Source: Vibrio coralliilyticus ATCC BAA-450
Lineage (GTDB): Bacteria > Pseudomonadota > Gammaproteobacteria > Enterobacterales > Vibrionaceae
Assembly (NCBI RefSeq): GCF_000176135.1
Contig: NZ_ACZN01000013.1
Coordinates: 310,001-374,000 of the forward strand
DNA length: 64,000 nt
Direction of reading: 5' to 3'
Both the position numbers and the translations under genes were made by a program. Positions 1-9,397 of this stretch are shown here, piece after piece. Below the pieces are notes generated by a model. It saw only the letters and a program-made list of their open reading frames with translations, made no database searches and was not told where the DNA came from. How positions within the stretch are numbered: the first letter of the stretch is position 1; every line of letters starts with the position of its first letter.

Positions 1-494
1 CTACCAAAATAATTTGGAACACCGTGTTGGCGGATGGATTCCAGTCGCACAAGTACATCTTCGACATCACTTACTTCTGTCAACGTGATGATAAAATCGT
101 TTCCGATTAAATCACCTGGGCGTAATTTTTTGTTGTGGCGGCTGGTTTCAACAATCTCAATACTTGGATGTTGGCTGAGAAACGCTCTGAAATCAGGAGT
201 ATCCCCTTTAGGCAGATGAACACTTAACCACTGCTCAGTCACAGCATGACGATCTTTTAAACCAGCCCAGCTGACATCTTTCGATTTCACGCCGCAGGCT
301 TTCGCCAGCTCATTTGCAACAAAGCTGGTGTTCTCTCCCGTCTTACGGATACGCACCATCAGATGCTCCCCTTCGCCAGTAAAGGCAAAGCCAAGATCCT
401 CGTTAACCTGAAAATGCTGCGGCTGGGCTTTCAACTTCCCCGTGGCTTGAGGTTTTCCATTCAAATAGGCAAGTGAAGATAAAATGTCAGTCAT
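1..494 (-). CDS. truD: tRNA pseudouridine(13) synthase TruD, C-terminal part outside the window
   Basis: Makes pseudouridine at position 13 of tRNA-Glu and some other tRNAs. The reading frame starts at the ATG read leftward from 494 and runs off the window, so only about 164 N-terminal residues are seen (family length about 350). The TruD hallmark GLKDRHA lies near residues 78-84, with the catalytic aspartate at about 81. It follows ispF on the same strand after 46 bases, as in many gammaproteobacteria where ispD-ispF-truD-surE form one operon. The truncation is a window effect, not a broken gene. Confidence 0.93.
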   Translation of the reverse strand, partial: MTDILSSLAYLNGKPQATGKLKAQPQHFQVNEDLGFAFTGEGEHLMVRIRKTGENTSFVANELAKACGVKSKDVSWAGLKDRHAVTEQWLSVHLPKGDTPDFRAFLSQHPSIEIVETSRHNKKLRPGDLIGNDFIITLTEVSDVEDVLVRLESIRQHGVPNYFG

Positions 495-540
495 AATGTT
501 ACCGTTACCCCTTTAAGCGATAGTCACCAAGGCGTAGTTT

Positions 541-1020
541 TTATTGTTGTTTTATAAGTAATACGACCGCTTCGGTCGCAATACCTTCTTTGCGGCCAGT
601 GAAACCAAGGCGCTCAGTCGTTGTCGCTTTGACATTCACATTGCCAATATCCGTTTCAAGGTCTTGCGCAATTACTTCACACATCGCCGTGATATGCGGG
701 GCCATTTTGGGTGCTTGAGCCATAATGGTGACGTCCGCATTTCCCAGTATATACCCTTGTTCTTTAACTCTGCGGTACACGTCGCGCAGCAAATCTCGGC
801 TGTCCGCCCCTTTCCATTCATCATCGGTATCAGGAAAGTGACGACCAATATCACCCGCTGCAATGGCTCCGAGTAAAGCGTCACATAGAGCATGTAGAGC
901 AACATCACCATCTGAGTGAGCGATCAGCCCTTGCTCATACGGCACAGAAACACCACTTATAATTACCGGGCCTTCGCCACCAAACTTGTGAACGTCGAAG
1001 CCGTGACCAATACGAATCAT
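541..1020 (-). CDS. ispF: 2-C-methyl-D-erythritol 2,4-cyclodiphosphate synthase
   Basis: Fifth enzyme of the MEP isoprenoid pathway: it cyclises CDP-methylerythritol 2-phosphate and releases CMP. The 159 residues match the family's usual length. The metal ligands are visible: the GFDVH motif gives D9 and H11, and H43 lies in the [10 protein letters not shown] stretch. The C-terminal [10 protein letters not shown] motif is typical. It follows ispD on the same strand after 3 bases, so translation is probably coupled and the two consecutive pathway steps are made together. The gene is intact. Confidence 0.97.
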   Translation of the reverse strand: MIRIGHGFDVHKFGGEGPVIISGVSVPYEQGLIAHSDGDVALHALCDALLGAIAAGDIGRHFPDTDDEWKGADSRDLLRDVYRRVKEQGYILGNADVTIMAQAPKMAPHITAMCEVIAQDLETDIGNVNVKATTTERLGFTGRKEGIATEAVVLLIKQQ

Positions 1021-1023
1021 GAT

Positions 1024-1728
1024 TTATCCTTTATTACGATTAAGATAAAACTCTGCGAGCGCTAAATCTTCGGGCTGAGTAATTTTTATATTATCCGCCG
1101 AACCCTGTACCAGAGCTGGAGATTGCCCAGACCACTCCATTGCAGACGCTTCGTCAGTAATCGTAATACCTTTCAAAAGCGCCTCACTCAGGGCCGTGGT
1201 CAGCTGCTCAGTTTTAAACATTTGTGGAGTCAGTGCGTGCCACAGTGCTTCTCTATCTACAGTATGATCAATATTTTGACCTCTGTTTGCTCTTTTCATT
1301 GTGTCTCTAACAGGCGAAGCAAGAATGCCTCCAACCTCGTGCTGTAGTGACACCTCAATAAGCTTATCTAAATCTTGCTGTTTTACACATGGTCTGGCGG
1401 CGTCATGCACCATCACCCAATCGGCGAACTGATGGTCACAAACGAACTTCAGCCCAGACAATACGGAATCTGCTCGCTCCTTTCCTCCATCCACTTTTAC
1501 CACCTGCGGGTTTTGAGCAATAGATAGCAGCGGAAAGTATGGATCACCGTCGGTAATCGATACGATGACTTTGTCTATTTTAGGGTGTTGCAGTAGTTTC
1601 TCGACGGTATGCTCAAGGACGGCTTTATCGTTAATAGATAGGTACTGCTTTGGGCGATCTGCCTGCATGCGACTGCCAACACCAGCAGCAGGGACTATAG
1701 CGACAATGGAAGGGTTCACTTGCGTCAT
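1024..1728 (-). CDS. ispD: 2-C-methyl-D-erythritol 4-phosphate cytidylyltransferase
   Basis: Joins CTP and methylerythritol 4-phosphate in the MEP pathway. The 234-residue protein has the nucleotidyltransferase signature [10 protein letters not shown] near residues 12-21, followed by PKQYL with the CTP-binding lysine at about 27. The VHDAARP motif and the TDEASAMEW stretch near the C-terminus also fit IspD. It starts 2 bases after the ftsB stop and ends 3 bases before ispF, forming ftsB-ispD-ispF-truD on the minus strand. This is the usual Vibrio and enterobacterial order. Confidence 0.97.
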   Translation of the reverse strand: MTQVNPSIVAIVPAAGVGSRMQADRPKQYLSINDKAVLEHTVEKLLQHPKIDKVIVSITDGDPYFPLLSIAQNPQVVKVDGGKERADSVLSGLKFVCDHQFADWVMVHDAARPCVKQQDLDKLIEVSLQHEVGGILASPVRDTMKRANRGQNIDHTVDREALWHALTPQMFKTEQLTTALSEALLKGITITDEASAMEWSGQSPALVQGSADNIKITQPEDLALAEFYLNRNKG

Positions 1729-1730
1729 GC

Positions 1731-2009
1731 TTAGTTGCCATCTCCGACAATGCGGTAAAACGTCTCACCTTCTTTTACCATTCCCAGTTCATGGCGAGCA
1801 CGCTCTTCGATAGCGTCTAGCCCCTGGCGAAGGTCATCAATTTCAGCAAACATTTCATTGTTTCGGTTCTGCAGATTGCCATTGACCTGATGCTGAACTT
1901 CAATTTCAGCATTGACCGACTGAAACTCAGAAATGCCATTTTTGCCCAGCCACAAGGTGTACTGCAGCCAGCCTAATAACGAGAGTAAAGTTAGGGCAAA
2001 AATTCGCAT
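1731..2009 (-). CDS. ftsB: cell division protein FtsB
   Basis: Small bitopic divisome protein that binds FtsL and FtsQ at the septum. The chosen start gives [11 protein letters not shown] and 92 residues, the normal length; an in-frame start 12 codons upstream would add an atypical tail. One membrane helix spans about residues 2-22. A coiled-coil stretch of about 30-63 follows, with a conserved C-terminal part rich in [12 protein letters not shown]. The Shine-Dalgarno sequence is weak. A nested inverted repeat lies 28-86 bases upstream (2037-2095), between uppP and this gene. Confidence 0.93.
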   Translation of the reverse strand: MRIFALTLLSLLGWLQYTLWLGKNGISEFQSVNAEIEVQHQVNGNLQNRNNEMFAEIDDLRQGLDAIEERARHELGMVKEGETFYRIVGDGN

Positions 2010-2036
2010 AAAATATTCTAAGAATGAGAGATATAG

Positions 2037-2095
2037 AAAGACCACATATATATCATAATGTCGCTTTTCAAGCGAGATTGACGCATGTGGTCTTT
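2037..2095 (-). repeat. nested inverted repeat between uppP and ftsB
   Basis: AAAGACCACAT at 2037-2047 is perfectly complementary to ATGTGGTCTTT at 2085-2095 (11 pairs). Inside the loop a second perfect stem, TCGCTT (2061-2066) with AAGCGA (2070-2075), closes on three bases. On the minus strand, downstream of uppP, the outer stem ends in TCTTTCTATAT, so it may act as a weak terminator or RNA stability element. No long U tract is present. The inverted repeats are plain in the sequence; the function is inference. Confidence 0.65.
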
Positions 2096-2121
2096 ACAAA
2101 GATATTGATTAACTTCTGCGC

Positions 2122-2925
2122 TTACTGCAGGAGTAAGAATGCAAACAAGCCGAAGCCGAGGATTAATCGGTAAATCACGAAAGGTGTCATCCCCATTCTA
2201 GAGATCAGTTTCAGGAAGAAATGAATACATACGTAGGCGCTGATAAACGAGGTTACGATCCCTGTCAGCAAAACGCCTAGATAAATAGGGTCGCCACTGC
2301 TCACCAATTTCAGACCTAAGTAACCACCAGCCAATAAAATGATAGGGATAGACATGAGGAAAGAAAATCTTGCAGCCGCTTCACGGGTAAAGCCTAAGTA
2401 CAATGCTGCCGTGATTGTCGCGCCAGAACGAGAAGTGCCAGGAATCATGGCTAGTGCCTGAGCAACACCGATAAACAATGCTTTCTTCCAATCTGCCTGA
2501 TACTCATCATCCGCGAGGCTGGCATGTTTATCGACATACCACAGCAATAGGCCAAAAACGATGGTGGTGGTCGCAATCACCCATGCACTGCGCAGATACA
2601 ATTCTATAAAGTCTTTCATTAGCAAACCAAACACACACGCAGGAATGGTTGCTAGAATGATCATCCACGCCAGTTTTGCTTCTTTACTGCGATCACCCTT
2701 AAAAATAGACGCGAAAAAGGCCGACAGTAACGACACTACTTCACTACGGAAATAGATCATGACAGCTGCCAACGTGCCAACGTGCACTGCCACATCGAAC
2801 GCTAAACCTTGATCTTCCCAGCCCAATACTGCTGAAGGCAGGATTAAGTGCGCTGAGCTGGAAATAGGCAAAAACTCGGTAAGACCTTGTATTAAGGCCA
2901 GAATAAACGCTTCAAAATAACTCAT
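2122..2925 (-). CDS. uppP: undecaprenyl-diphosphatase UppP/BacA
   Basis: Integral inner-membrane phosphatase that converts undecaprenyl diphosphate to the monophosphate, recycling the lipid carrier of cell-wall precursors. Extra activity gives bacitracin resistance in other bacteria. The 267-residue length is typical. The two active-site motifs are visible: a Glu/Ser-rich [14 protein letters not shown] stretch near residues 14-27, and PGTSRSG in the middle of the protein. Hydrophobic helices fill the rest. The start lies 11 bases after the folK stop, so folB-folK-uppP look co-transcribed. Confidence 0.97.
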   Translation of the reverse strand: MSYFEAFILALIQGLTEFLPISSSAHLILPSAVLGWEDQGLAFDVAVHVGTLAAVMIYFRSEVVSLLSAFFASIFKGDRSKEAKLAWMIILATIPACVFGLLMKDFIELYLRSAWVIATTTIVFGLLLWYVDKHASLADDEYQADWKKALFIGVAQALAMIPGTSRSGATITAALYLGFTREAAARFSFLMSIPIILLAGGYLGLKLVSSGDPIYLGVLLTGIVTSFISAYVCIHFFLKLISRMGMTPFVIYRLILGFGLFAFLLLQ

Positions 2926-2936
2926 TAGATACTCAA

Positions 2937-3431
2937 TTATGTTTGGTAATCAAACCAGAGGTCGACTTTGTTTAAGGTTTCTGGATAAGACGATTCGCGC
3001 CAGATTTGGCGTATGGTTCGACCATCACCTGGCACACAAAGTTCAGCGCATAACTCATTAAGTGGCTCAATCACAAAACCGTATTTGTAGATATCGCTAC
3101 GAGGCAATTCTGGAGCCTGTTCAGAGACATGATGGCCAAATAAGATGATGTCCAGGTCAACAGTTCGCGGCTGAAACTTCTGCGCATGTTCTTCGCGCCC
3201 CCATTTGAGCTCAATATGACGCAGTTGTCGTGAAAATTCCGTTAAACTTAATGGCGTTTTCATTTCTACGACAAGGTTATAGAAGGTGTCCCCCTCGAAC
3301 CCAACCGCTTCACATTCATAAATCGTGGACAATCGAAGATCCTGACCTAGCTCAGACAACTCAACTATCGCGGCTTCAATATGTTTACGCCTTTCTACAT
3401 TGGATCCTACTCCAATGTATGTGGTATTCAT
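2937..3431 (-). CDS. folK: 2-amino-4-hydroxy-6-hydroxymethyldihydropteridine pyrophosphokinase
   Basis: Transfers pyrophosphate from ATP to 6-hydroxymethyl-dihydropterin in folate synthesis. The protein is 164 residues and opens with the family's YIGVGSN. The pterin and ATP motif [11 protein letters not shown] lies near residues 88-98. The start codon overlaps the folB stop by four bases (ATGA), so the two consecutive folate enzymes are translationally coupled. Many proteobacteria instead place folK near panB or pcnB; the pairing here with folB and uppP is common in Vibrio. Confidence 0.95.
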   Translation of the reverse strand: MNTTYIGVGSNVERRKHIEAAIVELSELGQDLRLSTIYECEAVGFEGDTFYNLVVEMKTPLSLTEFSRQLRHIELKWGREEHAQKFQPRTVDLDIILFGHHVSEQAPELPRSDIYKYGFVIEPLNELCAELCVPGDGRTIRQIWRESSYPETLNKVDLWFDYQT

Positions 3432-3781
3432 GCCACGCCTCGTTCAATGATCACTCCAACACCCGAAGCTTGCGGTACCGCACTAGGTTTGGTGAGGCGA
3501 ATCTTGACCCATGGCACACTGAATTGCGTCATGATCAATTGAGCCACTTCTTCAGCCACACGCTCGACAAGTAAAAAACGGCCAGATTCAATATGAGATA
3601 ACACTGCTGAGCTGACTTGCGCATAGTCCAGCGCATCAACCACATCATCACTTTTACCTGCTGGTTGGTTGTCATGAGCCATTTCAATATCCAAAACCAG
3701 CTTTTGTTTGATTTCCTGTTCCCAATCGTAAACGCCGATAGTGGTGATCACTTCTAACTGCTCGATAAATACTTTATCCAT
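3428..3781 (-). CDS. folB: dihydroneopterin aldolase
   Basis: Cleaves 7,8-dihydroneopterin to 6-hydroxymethyl-dihydropterin and glycolaldehyde in folate synthesis. The start at 3781 gives MDKVFIEQLEV and 117 residues, the usual size; an upstream in-frame start would add 11 unconserved residues. The family signature IGVYDWEQ lies near residues 14-21, and a conserved lysine occurs in the C-terminal KIRLTKP stretch. It heads the folB-folK-uppP group. plsY lies divergently 158 bases away. Confidence 0.94.
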   Translation of the reverse strand: MDKVFIEQLEVITTIGVYDWEQEIKQKLVLDIEMAHDNQPAGKSDDVVDALDYAQVSSAVLSHIESGRFLLVERVAEEVAQLIMTQFSVPWVKIRLTKPSAVPQASGVGVIIERGVA

Positions 3782-3939
3782 GCGCTTTGCTTCCTTTAGA
3801 GGTCGGATACCCAAATCAGGTAAAAAGTCGTACTATTTTTATCTCAAACGCCACGCAGTTGGTAGTTTGAGTATTCTAAGCGCGATATGATATCAATTAC
3901 TTGCCTAGCTAACATCTCTTTATAACGAGTAACTTTACT

Positions 3940-4551
3940 ATGACGCCACTAGCACTTGTCATGATCATCTTTGCCTATCTATTGGGCTCGATCTCGAGTG
4001 CAGTTTTGATCTGTCGCGTACTCAGGCTTCCTGACCCTCGTGGAGTCGGCTCTCATAACCCAGGGGCGACCAACGTGTTAAGAATTGGTGGCAAAAAGGC
4101 AGCTGCGGCAGTGCTGCTGTGCGATATGCTCAAAGGGACTATTCCCGTCTGGGGTGGTTACTTCCTGAATATCGATCCGATCATTCTTGGCGTAATTGCG
4201 ATCGCAGCCTGTTTAGGCCATATGTATCCGATCTTCTTTCATTTTAAAGGTGGTAAAGGCGTTGCGACTGCCCTAGGCGCCATAGCCCCAATAGGGCTCG
4301 ACTTAACAGCAATGATCATTGCGACATGGTTGTTGGTTGTATTGATTTTTCGTTATTCATCTCTGGCTGCCATCATCACGGTACTGTTAGCCCCTTTATA
4401 TACGTGGATGATCAAACCTCAATACACATTACCTGTCGCTATGCTATGTTGCCTGATAGTGTTCAGACACCACCAAAATATCAGACGCTTGTTTGAGGGA
4501 ACGGAACCCAAAGTCGGCGAGAAAAAGAAAGGACTCAATAAGGCCTCATGA
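3940..4551 (+). CDS. plsY: glycerol-3-phosphate acyltransferase PlsY
   Basis: Inner-membrane enzyme that moves an acyl group from acyl-phosphate to glycerol-3-phosphate, the first step of phospholipid synthesis; it partners with PlsX. At 203 residues it has five or so hydrophobic helices and the three cytoplasmic motifs: GSxNPGATN near residues 37-45, the glycine-rich [13 protein letters not shown] motif, and a short C-terminal motif near HHQNIRRL. Its TGA lies inside the terminator hairpin shared with the convergent hydrolase gene. It is a single-gene unit divergent from folB. Confidence 0.96.
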   Translation: MTPLALVMIIFAYLLGSISSAVLICRVLRLPDPRGVGSHNPGATNVLRIGGKKAAAAVLLCDMLKGTIPVWGGYFLNIDPIILGVIAIAACLGHMYPIFFHFKGGKGVATALGAIAPIGLDLTAMIIATWLLVVLIFRYSSLAAIITVLLAPLYTWMIKPQYTLPVAMLCCLIVFRHHQNIRRLFEGTEPKVGEKKKGLNKAS

Positions 4552-4564
4552 AGAGGCCTTATTA
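4538..4564. terminator. bidirectional terminator between plsY and the alpha/beta hydrolase gene
   Basis: AATAAGGCCTC and GAGGCCTTATT form a perfect 11-pair stem around a five-base loop. A/T runs flank both sides, so it can end transcription from either convergent gene. The plsY stop codon sits in the loop. Confidence 0.85.
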
Positions 4565-4568
4565 TTGT

Positions 4569-5396
4569 TTAGCTATATACCTTGGAAAGGAAGTTCTGAA
4601 GCATTGCGGTAACAAATTCCGGTTGCTCTAGGTTAGCAATGTGACCAGCTTTCGGCACCTGAATAAGTTCTGAGCCCGTAATGCAATCGTTCATTAAATA
4701 CGATTCCAGGACCGGACGAGGAATGTCTTCTTGCCCTACAGCGATCAGCACAGGTAACGCGAACTTCTCAATATCTTCGATTTGGTCTCGACGACCAAAC
4801 ACCATTCGCCCCATACGTGCGACTTCCGCAGCTTGCTGACCCTTCAGATTAGATAACTTCTCTCGAAATCCAGCCACTAAATCAGGTGACTTTTGCTCTG
4901 CATTTCGCGCAAAAAACATCGGAGTAACAATATCAACGATAGGCTCTGGCACCATTTGTGCGGCCGAAATAGTTTCCAACATAGTGAAGTATTTTTTGTG
5001 GGTCACTTCTGGTTCTAAACCGACAAACGTATCCATCATAACCAGAGATTTGACACGCTCAGGTGCTAGATTCACCACTTCACTGCCCCACATACCACCA
5101 ACAGAAAGCCCGATAATCGAAAACTGCTCAACTTCCAGATGGTCCATTAACGCTATAATCTGCTGAGCATAATCCACCAATGAGGTAGTTGAAGCCGGAG
5201 CAAACTCAGACTGACCATGAGCCCAAAAATCCGGCACTACGCAGCGATAGTTTTGACTCAATACTTCAATTTGAGGCGCCCACATTTCGCTGTCCCACAG
5301 ATAGCTGTGACCAAAAACGATAACTGGGCCTTGGCCAACATCTTGATACGCCATTTGATGGCCATCTACAGCAAATTTATTCACAGTTTTTTCCAT
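4569..5396 (-). CDS. alpha/beta-fold hydrolase, substrate unknown
   Basis: A 275-residue serine hydrolase of the alpha/beta superfamily. The nucleophile elbow GLSVGG gives S98, and the other triad members are probably D224 (in VGQED) and H252 (in AGHIANLEQP). An oxyanion-type stretch, VFGHSYLWD, lies near 28-36. There is no signal peptide, so it should be cytosolic. Sequence alone does not separate an esterase, a lactonase (3-oxoadipate enol-lactonase-like) or another activity. It lies 122 bases downstream of tsaD, with a terminator between, so it probably has its own promoter. Confidence 0.85.
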   Translation of the reverse strand: MEKTVNKFAVDGHQMAYQDVGQGPVIVFGHSYLWDSEMWAPQIEVLSQNYRCVVPDFWAHGQSEFAPASTTSLVDYAQQIIALMDHLEVEQFSIIGLSVGGMWGSEVVNLAPERVKSLVMMDTFVGLEPEVTHKKYFTMLETISAAQMVPEPIVDIVTPMFFARNAEQKSPDLVAGFREKLSNLKGQQAAEVARMGRMVFGRRDQIEDIEKFALPVLIAVGQEDIPRPVLESYLMNDCITGSELIQVPKAGHIANLEQPEFVTAMLQNFLSKVYS

Positions 5397-5480
5397 TGAT
5401 AATATTTATAAAACCCAAGAGTATCATTAATGACAAAGTTAACACCTCGGATGTTTTCACTTTATCCGAGAATAAAGAAA

Positions 5481-5510
5481 AAAGGCCGACTCTCAAGAGC
5501 GGCCTTATAA
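5481..5510 (-). terminator. Rho-independent terminator of tsaD
   Basis: Read on the minus strand, AAGGCCGCTC pairs with GAGTCGGCCTT, followed by a T run. It starts a few bases past the tsaD stop codon. Confidence 0.85.
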
Positions 5511-5518
5511 CAAGCAAT

Positions 5519-6535
5519 CTATGCGATAGGTTCAAGCTGATCGATAGGCCAACGTGGCGTCGCCTGAACCGATAAATCCGCCAGCTCACCATTTTTCAAT
5601 CGTTGCATACCTGCATACGCGATCATTGCTCCATTGTCGGTACAAAACTCGGTACGAGGGTAATAAACCTCACCGCCAATTTTCTGCGCAAGTTGTTCTA
5701 GATCAGCACGTAATCGACGATTAGCACTCACGCCACCCGCTATTACGATACGTTTAAAGCCCGTTTGTTCTAGCGCTCGCTTACATTTAATCGTCAATGT
5801 AGCACACACAGCTTCTTCAAACGCCAGTGCAATATCTGCACGAGTTTGTTCGTCATCACCATTCGCTGCAATGGTATTCGCTGTGAACGTTTTCAGCCCT
5901 GAGAAGCTCATATCTAAGCCAGGTCTATCTGTCATTGGACGAGGGAATTTGAAGCGCCCTGGCGTGCCTTTTTCAGCTAACTTGGAAAGCAGTGGACCAC
6001 CTGGATAATCCAAACCCATCAGTTTAGCTGTTTTATCAAATGCTTCCCCTGCGGCGTCATCAATCGACTCACCGAGAATCTTATATTCACCAATGCCGTT
6101 CACTTCAACCATCATTGAGTGACCACCAGAGACCAAGACTGCGACAAATGGGAAGGGAGGAGGGTTATCTTCTAGCATAGGCGCGAGAAGGTGGCCTTCC
6201 ATATGATGGACAGGCACTGCAGGTACACCCCACGCATACGCCAAGCTACGACCAATAGTTGCACCAACAAGCAACGCCCCAACCAAACCTGGACCTGCGG
6301 TATACGCCACTCCATCAATATCCTTTGGCGTCAGGTTCGCTTCGGCCATTGCGGCTTTGATCAATGGGATCGTCTTCTTTACATGATCTCGTGAGGCAAG
6401 TTCAGGTACCACACCACCATAATCGGCATGGAGCTTAACCTGACTATATAGCTTATGAGAAAGCAGCCCTTTCTCATCGTCGTAAATCGCGATGCCTGTT
6501 TCATCACATGAGGTTTCAATACCAATAATGCGCAT
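5519..6535 (-). CDS. tsaD: tRNA N6-adenosine threonylcarbamoyltransferase TsaD
   Basis: Catalytic subunit of the complex with TsaB and TsaE that places threonylcarbamoyl on A37 of tRNAs decoding ANN codons. The 338-residue length is normal. It opens with [14 protein letters not shown]. The iron-binding HMEGH motif gives H111 and H115. The ASKH-fold motifs SGGHS and the C-terminal [12 protein letters not shown] are present. It sits divergent from rpsU, the arrangement seen in E. coli and most gammaproteobacteria. The gene is essential in most bacteria and intact here. Confidence 0.97.
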   Translation of the reverse strand: MRIIGIETSCDETGIAIYDDEKGLLSHKLYSQVKLHADYGGVVPELASRDHVKKTIPLIKAAMAEANLTPKDIDGVAYTAGPGLVGALLVGATIGRSLAYAWGVPAVPVHHMEGHLLAPMLEDNPPPFPFVAVLVSGGHSMMVEVNGIGEYKILGESIDDAAGEAFDKTAKLMGLDYPGGPLLSKLAEKGTPGRFKFPRPMTDRPGLDMSFSGLKTFTANTIAANGDDEQTRADIALAFEEAVCATLTIKCKRALEQTGFKRIVIAGGVSANRRLRADLEQLAQKIGGEVYYPRTEFCTDNGAMIAYAGMQRLKNGELADLSVQATPRWPIDQLEPIA

Positions 6536-6591
6536 GGTTTAACCTAGGTGTCTTAATCTCTGATTCAAAATTGGCGCAATCTTACCTCGGC

Positions 6592-6619
6592 TTGGCTTCG
6601 CAAACAAATTTTGTATACT
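6592..6619 (+). promoter_or_regulatory. candidate sigma70 promoter of the rpsU operon
   Basis: TTGGCT (6592-6597) and TATACT (6614-6619) are 16 bases apart, about 145 bases ahead of rpsU in the tsaD-rpsU gap. The long leader contains a GGCTTT/AAAGCC hairpin near 6635-6650. The matches are visible; use as a promoter is inferred. Confidence 0.5.
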
Positions 6620-6763
6620 GAATAGACTACAAAGGGCTTTACAAAGCCTATGTGATCGGATTAAAATTCCGCACCATTTTTGATCAAGCTGATTGTAGAC
6701 CCAGCATTAAAGCTCGGTACTGTGAAGTCAGCATTAACGAATAACCCCTGAGGTGAAAGGCAT

Positions 6764-6979
6764 ATGCCAGTAGTTAAAGTACGTGAAAACGAACCGTTCG
6801 ACGTTGCTCTACGTCGTTTCAAACGCTCTTGCGAAAAAGCAGGTATCCTTTCTGAAGTGCGTCGTCGTGAGCACTACGAAAAGCCAACTACAGTTCGCAA
6901 ACGCGCTAAAGCAGCGGCTCAAAAGCGTCACGCTAAGAAGCTAGCTCGCGAAAACGCTCGTCGCGTTCGCCTGTACTAA
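6764..6979 (+). CDS. rpsU: 30S ribosomal protein S21
   Basis: Small basic ribosomal protein on the 30S platform near the 3' end of 16S rRNA, needed for efficient initiation. The 71 residues begin [21 protein letters not shown] and are rich in Lys and Arg at the C-terminus, matching the family end to end. A clear AGGTG ribosome binding site precedes the ATG. It is the first gene of the macromolecular synthesis operon rpsU-yqeY-dnaG-rpoD. Enterobacteria lack the yqeY insertion, while Vibrio and Pseudomonas often have it. Confidence 0.98.
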
Positions 6980-7005
6980 TAGCTAAGTCCAAAAGGATTC
7001 TAGTT

Positions 7006-7449
7006 ATGGCTCTGATTGATACTCTCAAAGAAGAGCAAAAATTAGCGATGAAAGCCAAGGACAAACTTCGCCTTGGCACTATTCGTTTAGCTCTTTCCGC
7101 CATTAAGCAACGTGAAGTTGACGAACAGATTACTCTGGGCGACGACGATATTCTCGCTGTGCTGACGAAAATGGTTAAACAACGTCGCGACTCTGTCGCT
7201 CAATTCGAATCAGCAGGTCGACAAGATCTGGCTGACGCTGAGCAAGCTGAGATTGCTGTACTTGAGGACTTTATGCCTCAACCGCTAACTGATGAAGAAG
7301 TGGCGGCACTTATTGAGAGTGCTATTGCTGATTCATGTGCTGCGGGCATGCAAGACATGGGTAAAGTAATGGGCGTGCTTAAGCCTCAAATTCAAGGGCG
7401 TGCAGATATGGGTAAAGTAAGTGGTTTAGTTCGCGCTAAACTAGGTTAA
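7006..7449 (+). CDS. GatB/YqeY domain protein
   Basis: A 147-residue protein of the YqeY family, which resembles the C-terminal tRNA-binding tail of the amidotransferase subunit GatB. Its role is not firmly known; tRNA binding or an aminoacyl-tRNA link is usually assumed. The sequence is strongly helical, with the conserved QRRDSVAQFESAGR and AEIAVLEDFMPQPL stretches. It lies 26 bases after rpsU and is followed by a strong hairpin before dnaG, so it should be made at a level closer to rpsU than to dnaG. Confidence 0.93.
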   Translation: MALIDTLKEEQKLAMKAKDKLRLGTIRLALSAIKQREVDEQITLGDDDILAVLTKMVKQRRDSVAQFESAGRQDLADAEQAEIAVLEDFMPQPLTDEEVAALIESAIADSCAAGMQDMGKVMGVLKPQIQGRADMGKVSGLVRAKLG

Positions 7450-7469
7450 TTGCCCAACCCAAATTGCAG

Positions 7470-7507
7470 CAAGCCGTGCTATCCTCTGGAACGCACGGCT
7501 TGTTTGT
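7470..7507 (+). terminator. internal terminator between yqeY and dnaG
   Basis: CAAGCCGTGC (7470-7479) pairs perfectly with GCACGGCTTG (7493-7502) around a 13-base loop, followed by TTTGT. It is in the place of the partial terminator T1 of the E. coli macromolecular synthesis operon, which keeps primase expression low. The U tract is short, which fits partial read-through. Confidence 0.75.
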
Positions 7508-7542
7508 ATCTAGATTAGTCTTTTCTTTCTTTGTTAGGTTTT

Positions 7543-9300
7543 ATGGCAGGACACATCCCCCGCAGTTTTATAGATGACCTACTGGCTCGACTGGATATCG
7601 TCGATATCATTGACGCTCGGGTAAAACTTAAGAAAAAAGGCAAAAACTACGGCGCCTGCTGCCCTTTCCACAACGAAAAAACACCTTCCTTTAGTGTTAG
7701 CCAAGAAAAGCAGTTTTATCACTGTTTCGGCTGTGGGGCACACGGCAATGCCATCGACTTCATGATGGAATATGAGCGCCTTGAATTCCCTGAAGCCATT
7801 GAAGAACTCGCCTCTTATCTTGGGATTGATGTGCCAAGAGAGCAGCGTCAGGGTGGCCGCTTTCCTGCCAATCAGCCTCAAGCAAACACCGAACAAAAAC
7901 GTAATCTCTACGATTTAATGACTGGGATTGCGCAGTTCTATCGAGACCAGCTCAAACTTTCTACCAGTAAGGTCGCAATTGACTACCTCAAAGAGCGTGG
8001 TTTATCTGGTGAAATCGTTCAGAAGTTTGGCATCGGATATGTCGCTGATGAATGGGATCTGGTGCGGAAAAACTTTGGTCAGCAGAAACAAGCGCAAGAT
8101 ATGCTTGTATCAGGTGGGATGCTGATTGAGAACGACAAAGGCAACCGCTATGACCGCTTTCGCGGCCGGGTAATGTTCCCAATCCGTGATCGTCGAGGTC
8201 GAGTGATTGGTTTTGGTGGACGAGTTATTGGAGATGGTACACCAAAATACCTTAACTCTCCTGAAACACCTATTTTCCACAAAGGTAAAGAGCTTTACGG
8301 GCTATACGAAGTAACCCAAGCATACCGCGAGCCTCCTCAGATTCTTGTCGTCGAAGGCTATATGGATGTAGTCGCGCTAGCGCAATATGGTGTCGATTAT
8401 TCAGTGGCCTCACTTGGTACGTCTACGACCGGTGATCATATTCAACTGCTGTTTCGTCAAACCAATACCGTTGTATGTTGCTATGATGGCGACCGCGCGG
8501 GTAAAGAGGCGGCTTGGCGTGCGCTAGAGAATGCGCTGCAATACCTGAAAACAGGTAATACTCTGAAGTTTTTGTTTCTTCCTGATGGTGAAGACCCAGA
8601 TAGCTATATCCGAAAATACGGCAAAGATGCCTTTGAGCAGCAAATGCATCAAGCCATTCCGCTTTCACGCTACCTATTTGAAAATTTAATCGAGATTCAT
8701 CAGCTCAACTTAGGAAGCAATGAAGGTAAGTCGGCGTTAAGAGCCCATGCAAGTAGCTTAATTAACAAAATTCCAGATCCTTATTTCCAAGAGTTACTGG
8801 AAAAGTTACTTGATGAACGTACAGGGTTTGATAACCGACTGCGCCAACCGCGCAGAAAGACAAATGAAACCAGACCTCAGCCACATAAGGAGCTCAAGCG
8901 CACTCCAATGCGTGAGGTTATCGCTTTGCTTATTCAAAATCCGAGCTATGCTCAAATGGTACCTGACCTCTCAAGCGTGAAAGGCTTATCGGTACCGGGA
9001 TTAAGTTTATTTGTTGAGGTGCTTGAATATTGTCATCACCACCCCAATGTAAACACAGGCCAGTTGACCGAACACTGGCGAAATACGAGCCATGACGCTC
9101 TACTGTCTCGCTTAGCCGGATGGGAAATCCCGCTCGACGAAGACAACGAACAAGATATATTTTTAGACTCGCTGGACAAAATACTGGCTCAGTGCGTCGA
9201 AAAGCAAATTGAGAATCTGCAGGCCAAAGAAAGAAGTGTCGGTTTATCAACCGAAGAAAGAAGGGAGCTACTAGCACTAATGCTAGATTTAAAAGCGTAA
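7543..9300 (+). CDS. dnaG: DNA primase DnaG
   Basis: Makes the RNA primers for replication forks and works with DnaB helicase. The ATG at 7543 gives MAGHIPRSFI and 585 residues; a TTG four codons upstream is less likely. The N-terminal zinc-binding domain shows C40, H43, C61 and C64. A central RNA polymerase and TOPRIM domain follows, with the LVVEGYMDV and YDGDRAGKEA motifs. A variable C-terminal helicase-binding domain covers roughly residues 430-585. It is preceded by a partial terminator and followed by rpoD after 97 bases. Confidence 0.97.
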   Translation: MAGHIPRSFIDDLLARLDIVDIIDARVKLKKKGKNYGACCPFHNEKTPSFSVSQEKQFYHCFGCGAHGNAIDFMMEYERLEFPEAIEELASYLGIDVPREQRQGGRFPANQPQANTEQKRNLYDLMTGIAQFYRDQLKLSTSKVAIDYLKERGLSGEIVQKFGIGYVADEWDLVRKNFGQQKQAQDMLVSGGMLIENDKGNRYDRFRGRVMFPIRDRRGRVIGFGGRVIGDGTPKYLNSPETPIFHKGKELYGLYEVTQAYREPPQILVVEGYMDVVALAQYGVDYSVASLGTSTTGDHIQLLFRQTNTVVCCYDGDRAGKEAAWRALENALQYLKTGNTLKFLFLPDGEDPDSYIRKYGKDAFEQQMHQAIPLSRYLFENLIEIHQLNLGSNEGKSALRAHASSLINKIPDPYFQELLEKLLDERTGFDNRLRQPRRKTNETRPQPHKELKRTPMREVIALLIQNPSYAQMVPDLSSVKGLSVPGLSLFVEVLEYCHHHPNVNTGQLTEHWRNTSHDALLSRLAGWEIPLDEDNEQDIFLDSLDKILAQCVEKQIENLQAKERSVGLSTEERRELLALMLDLKA

Positions 9301-9397
9301 CCCTGTTCGAATAGTCAGCAACAAATTAATTTGTTAATATGTGTGGTTTGCACTCGCATACTAATTCCTTCACCAGATACTAAGTTGGATACCGTCT

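Noticed and set aside
1..494. Broken truD and hemW
   Set aside because: Both are cut only by the window ends; the visible frames are intact.
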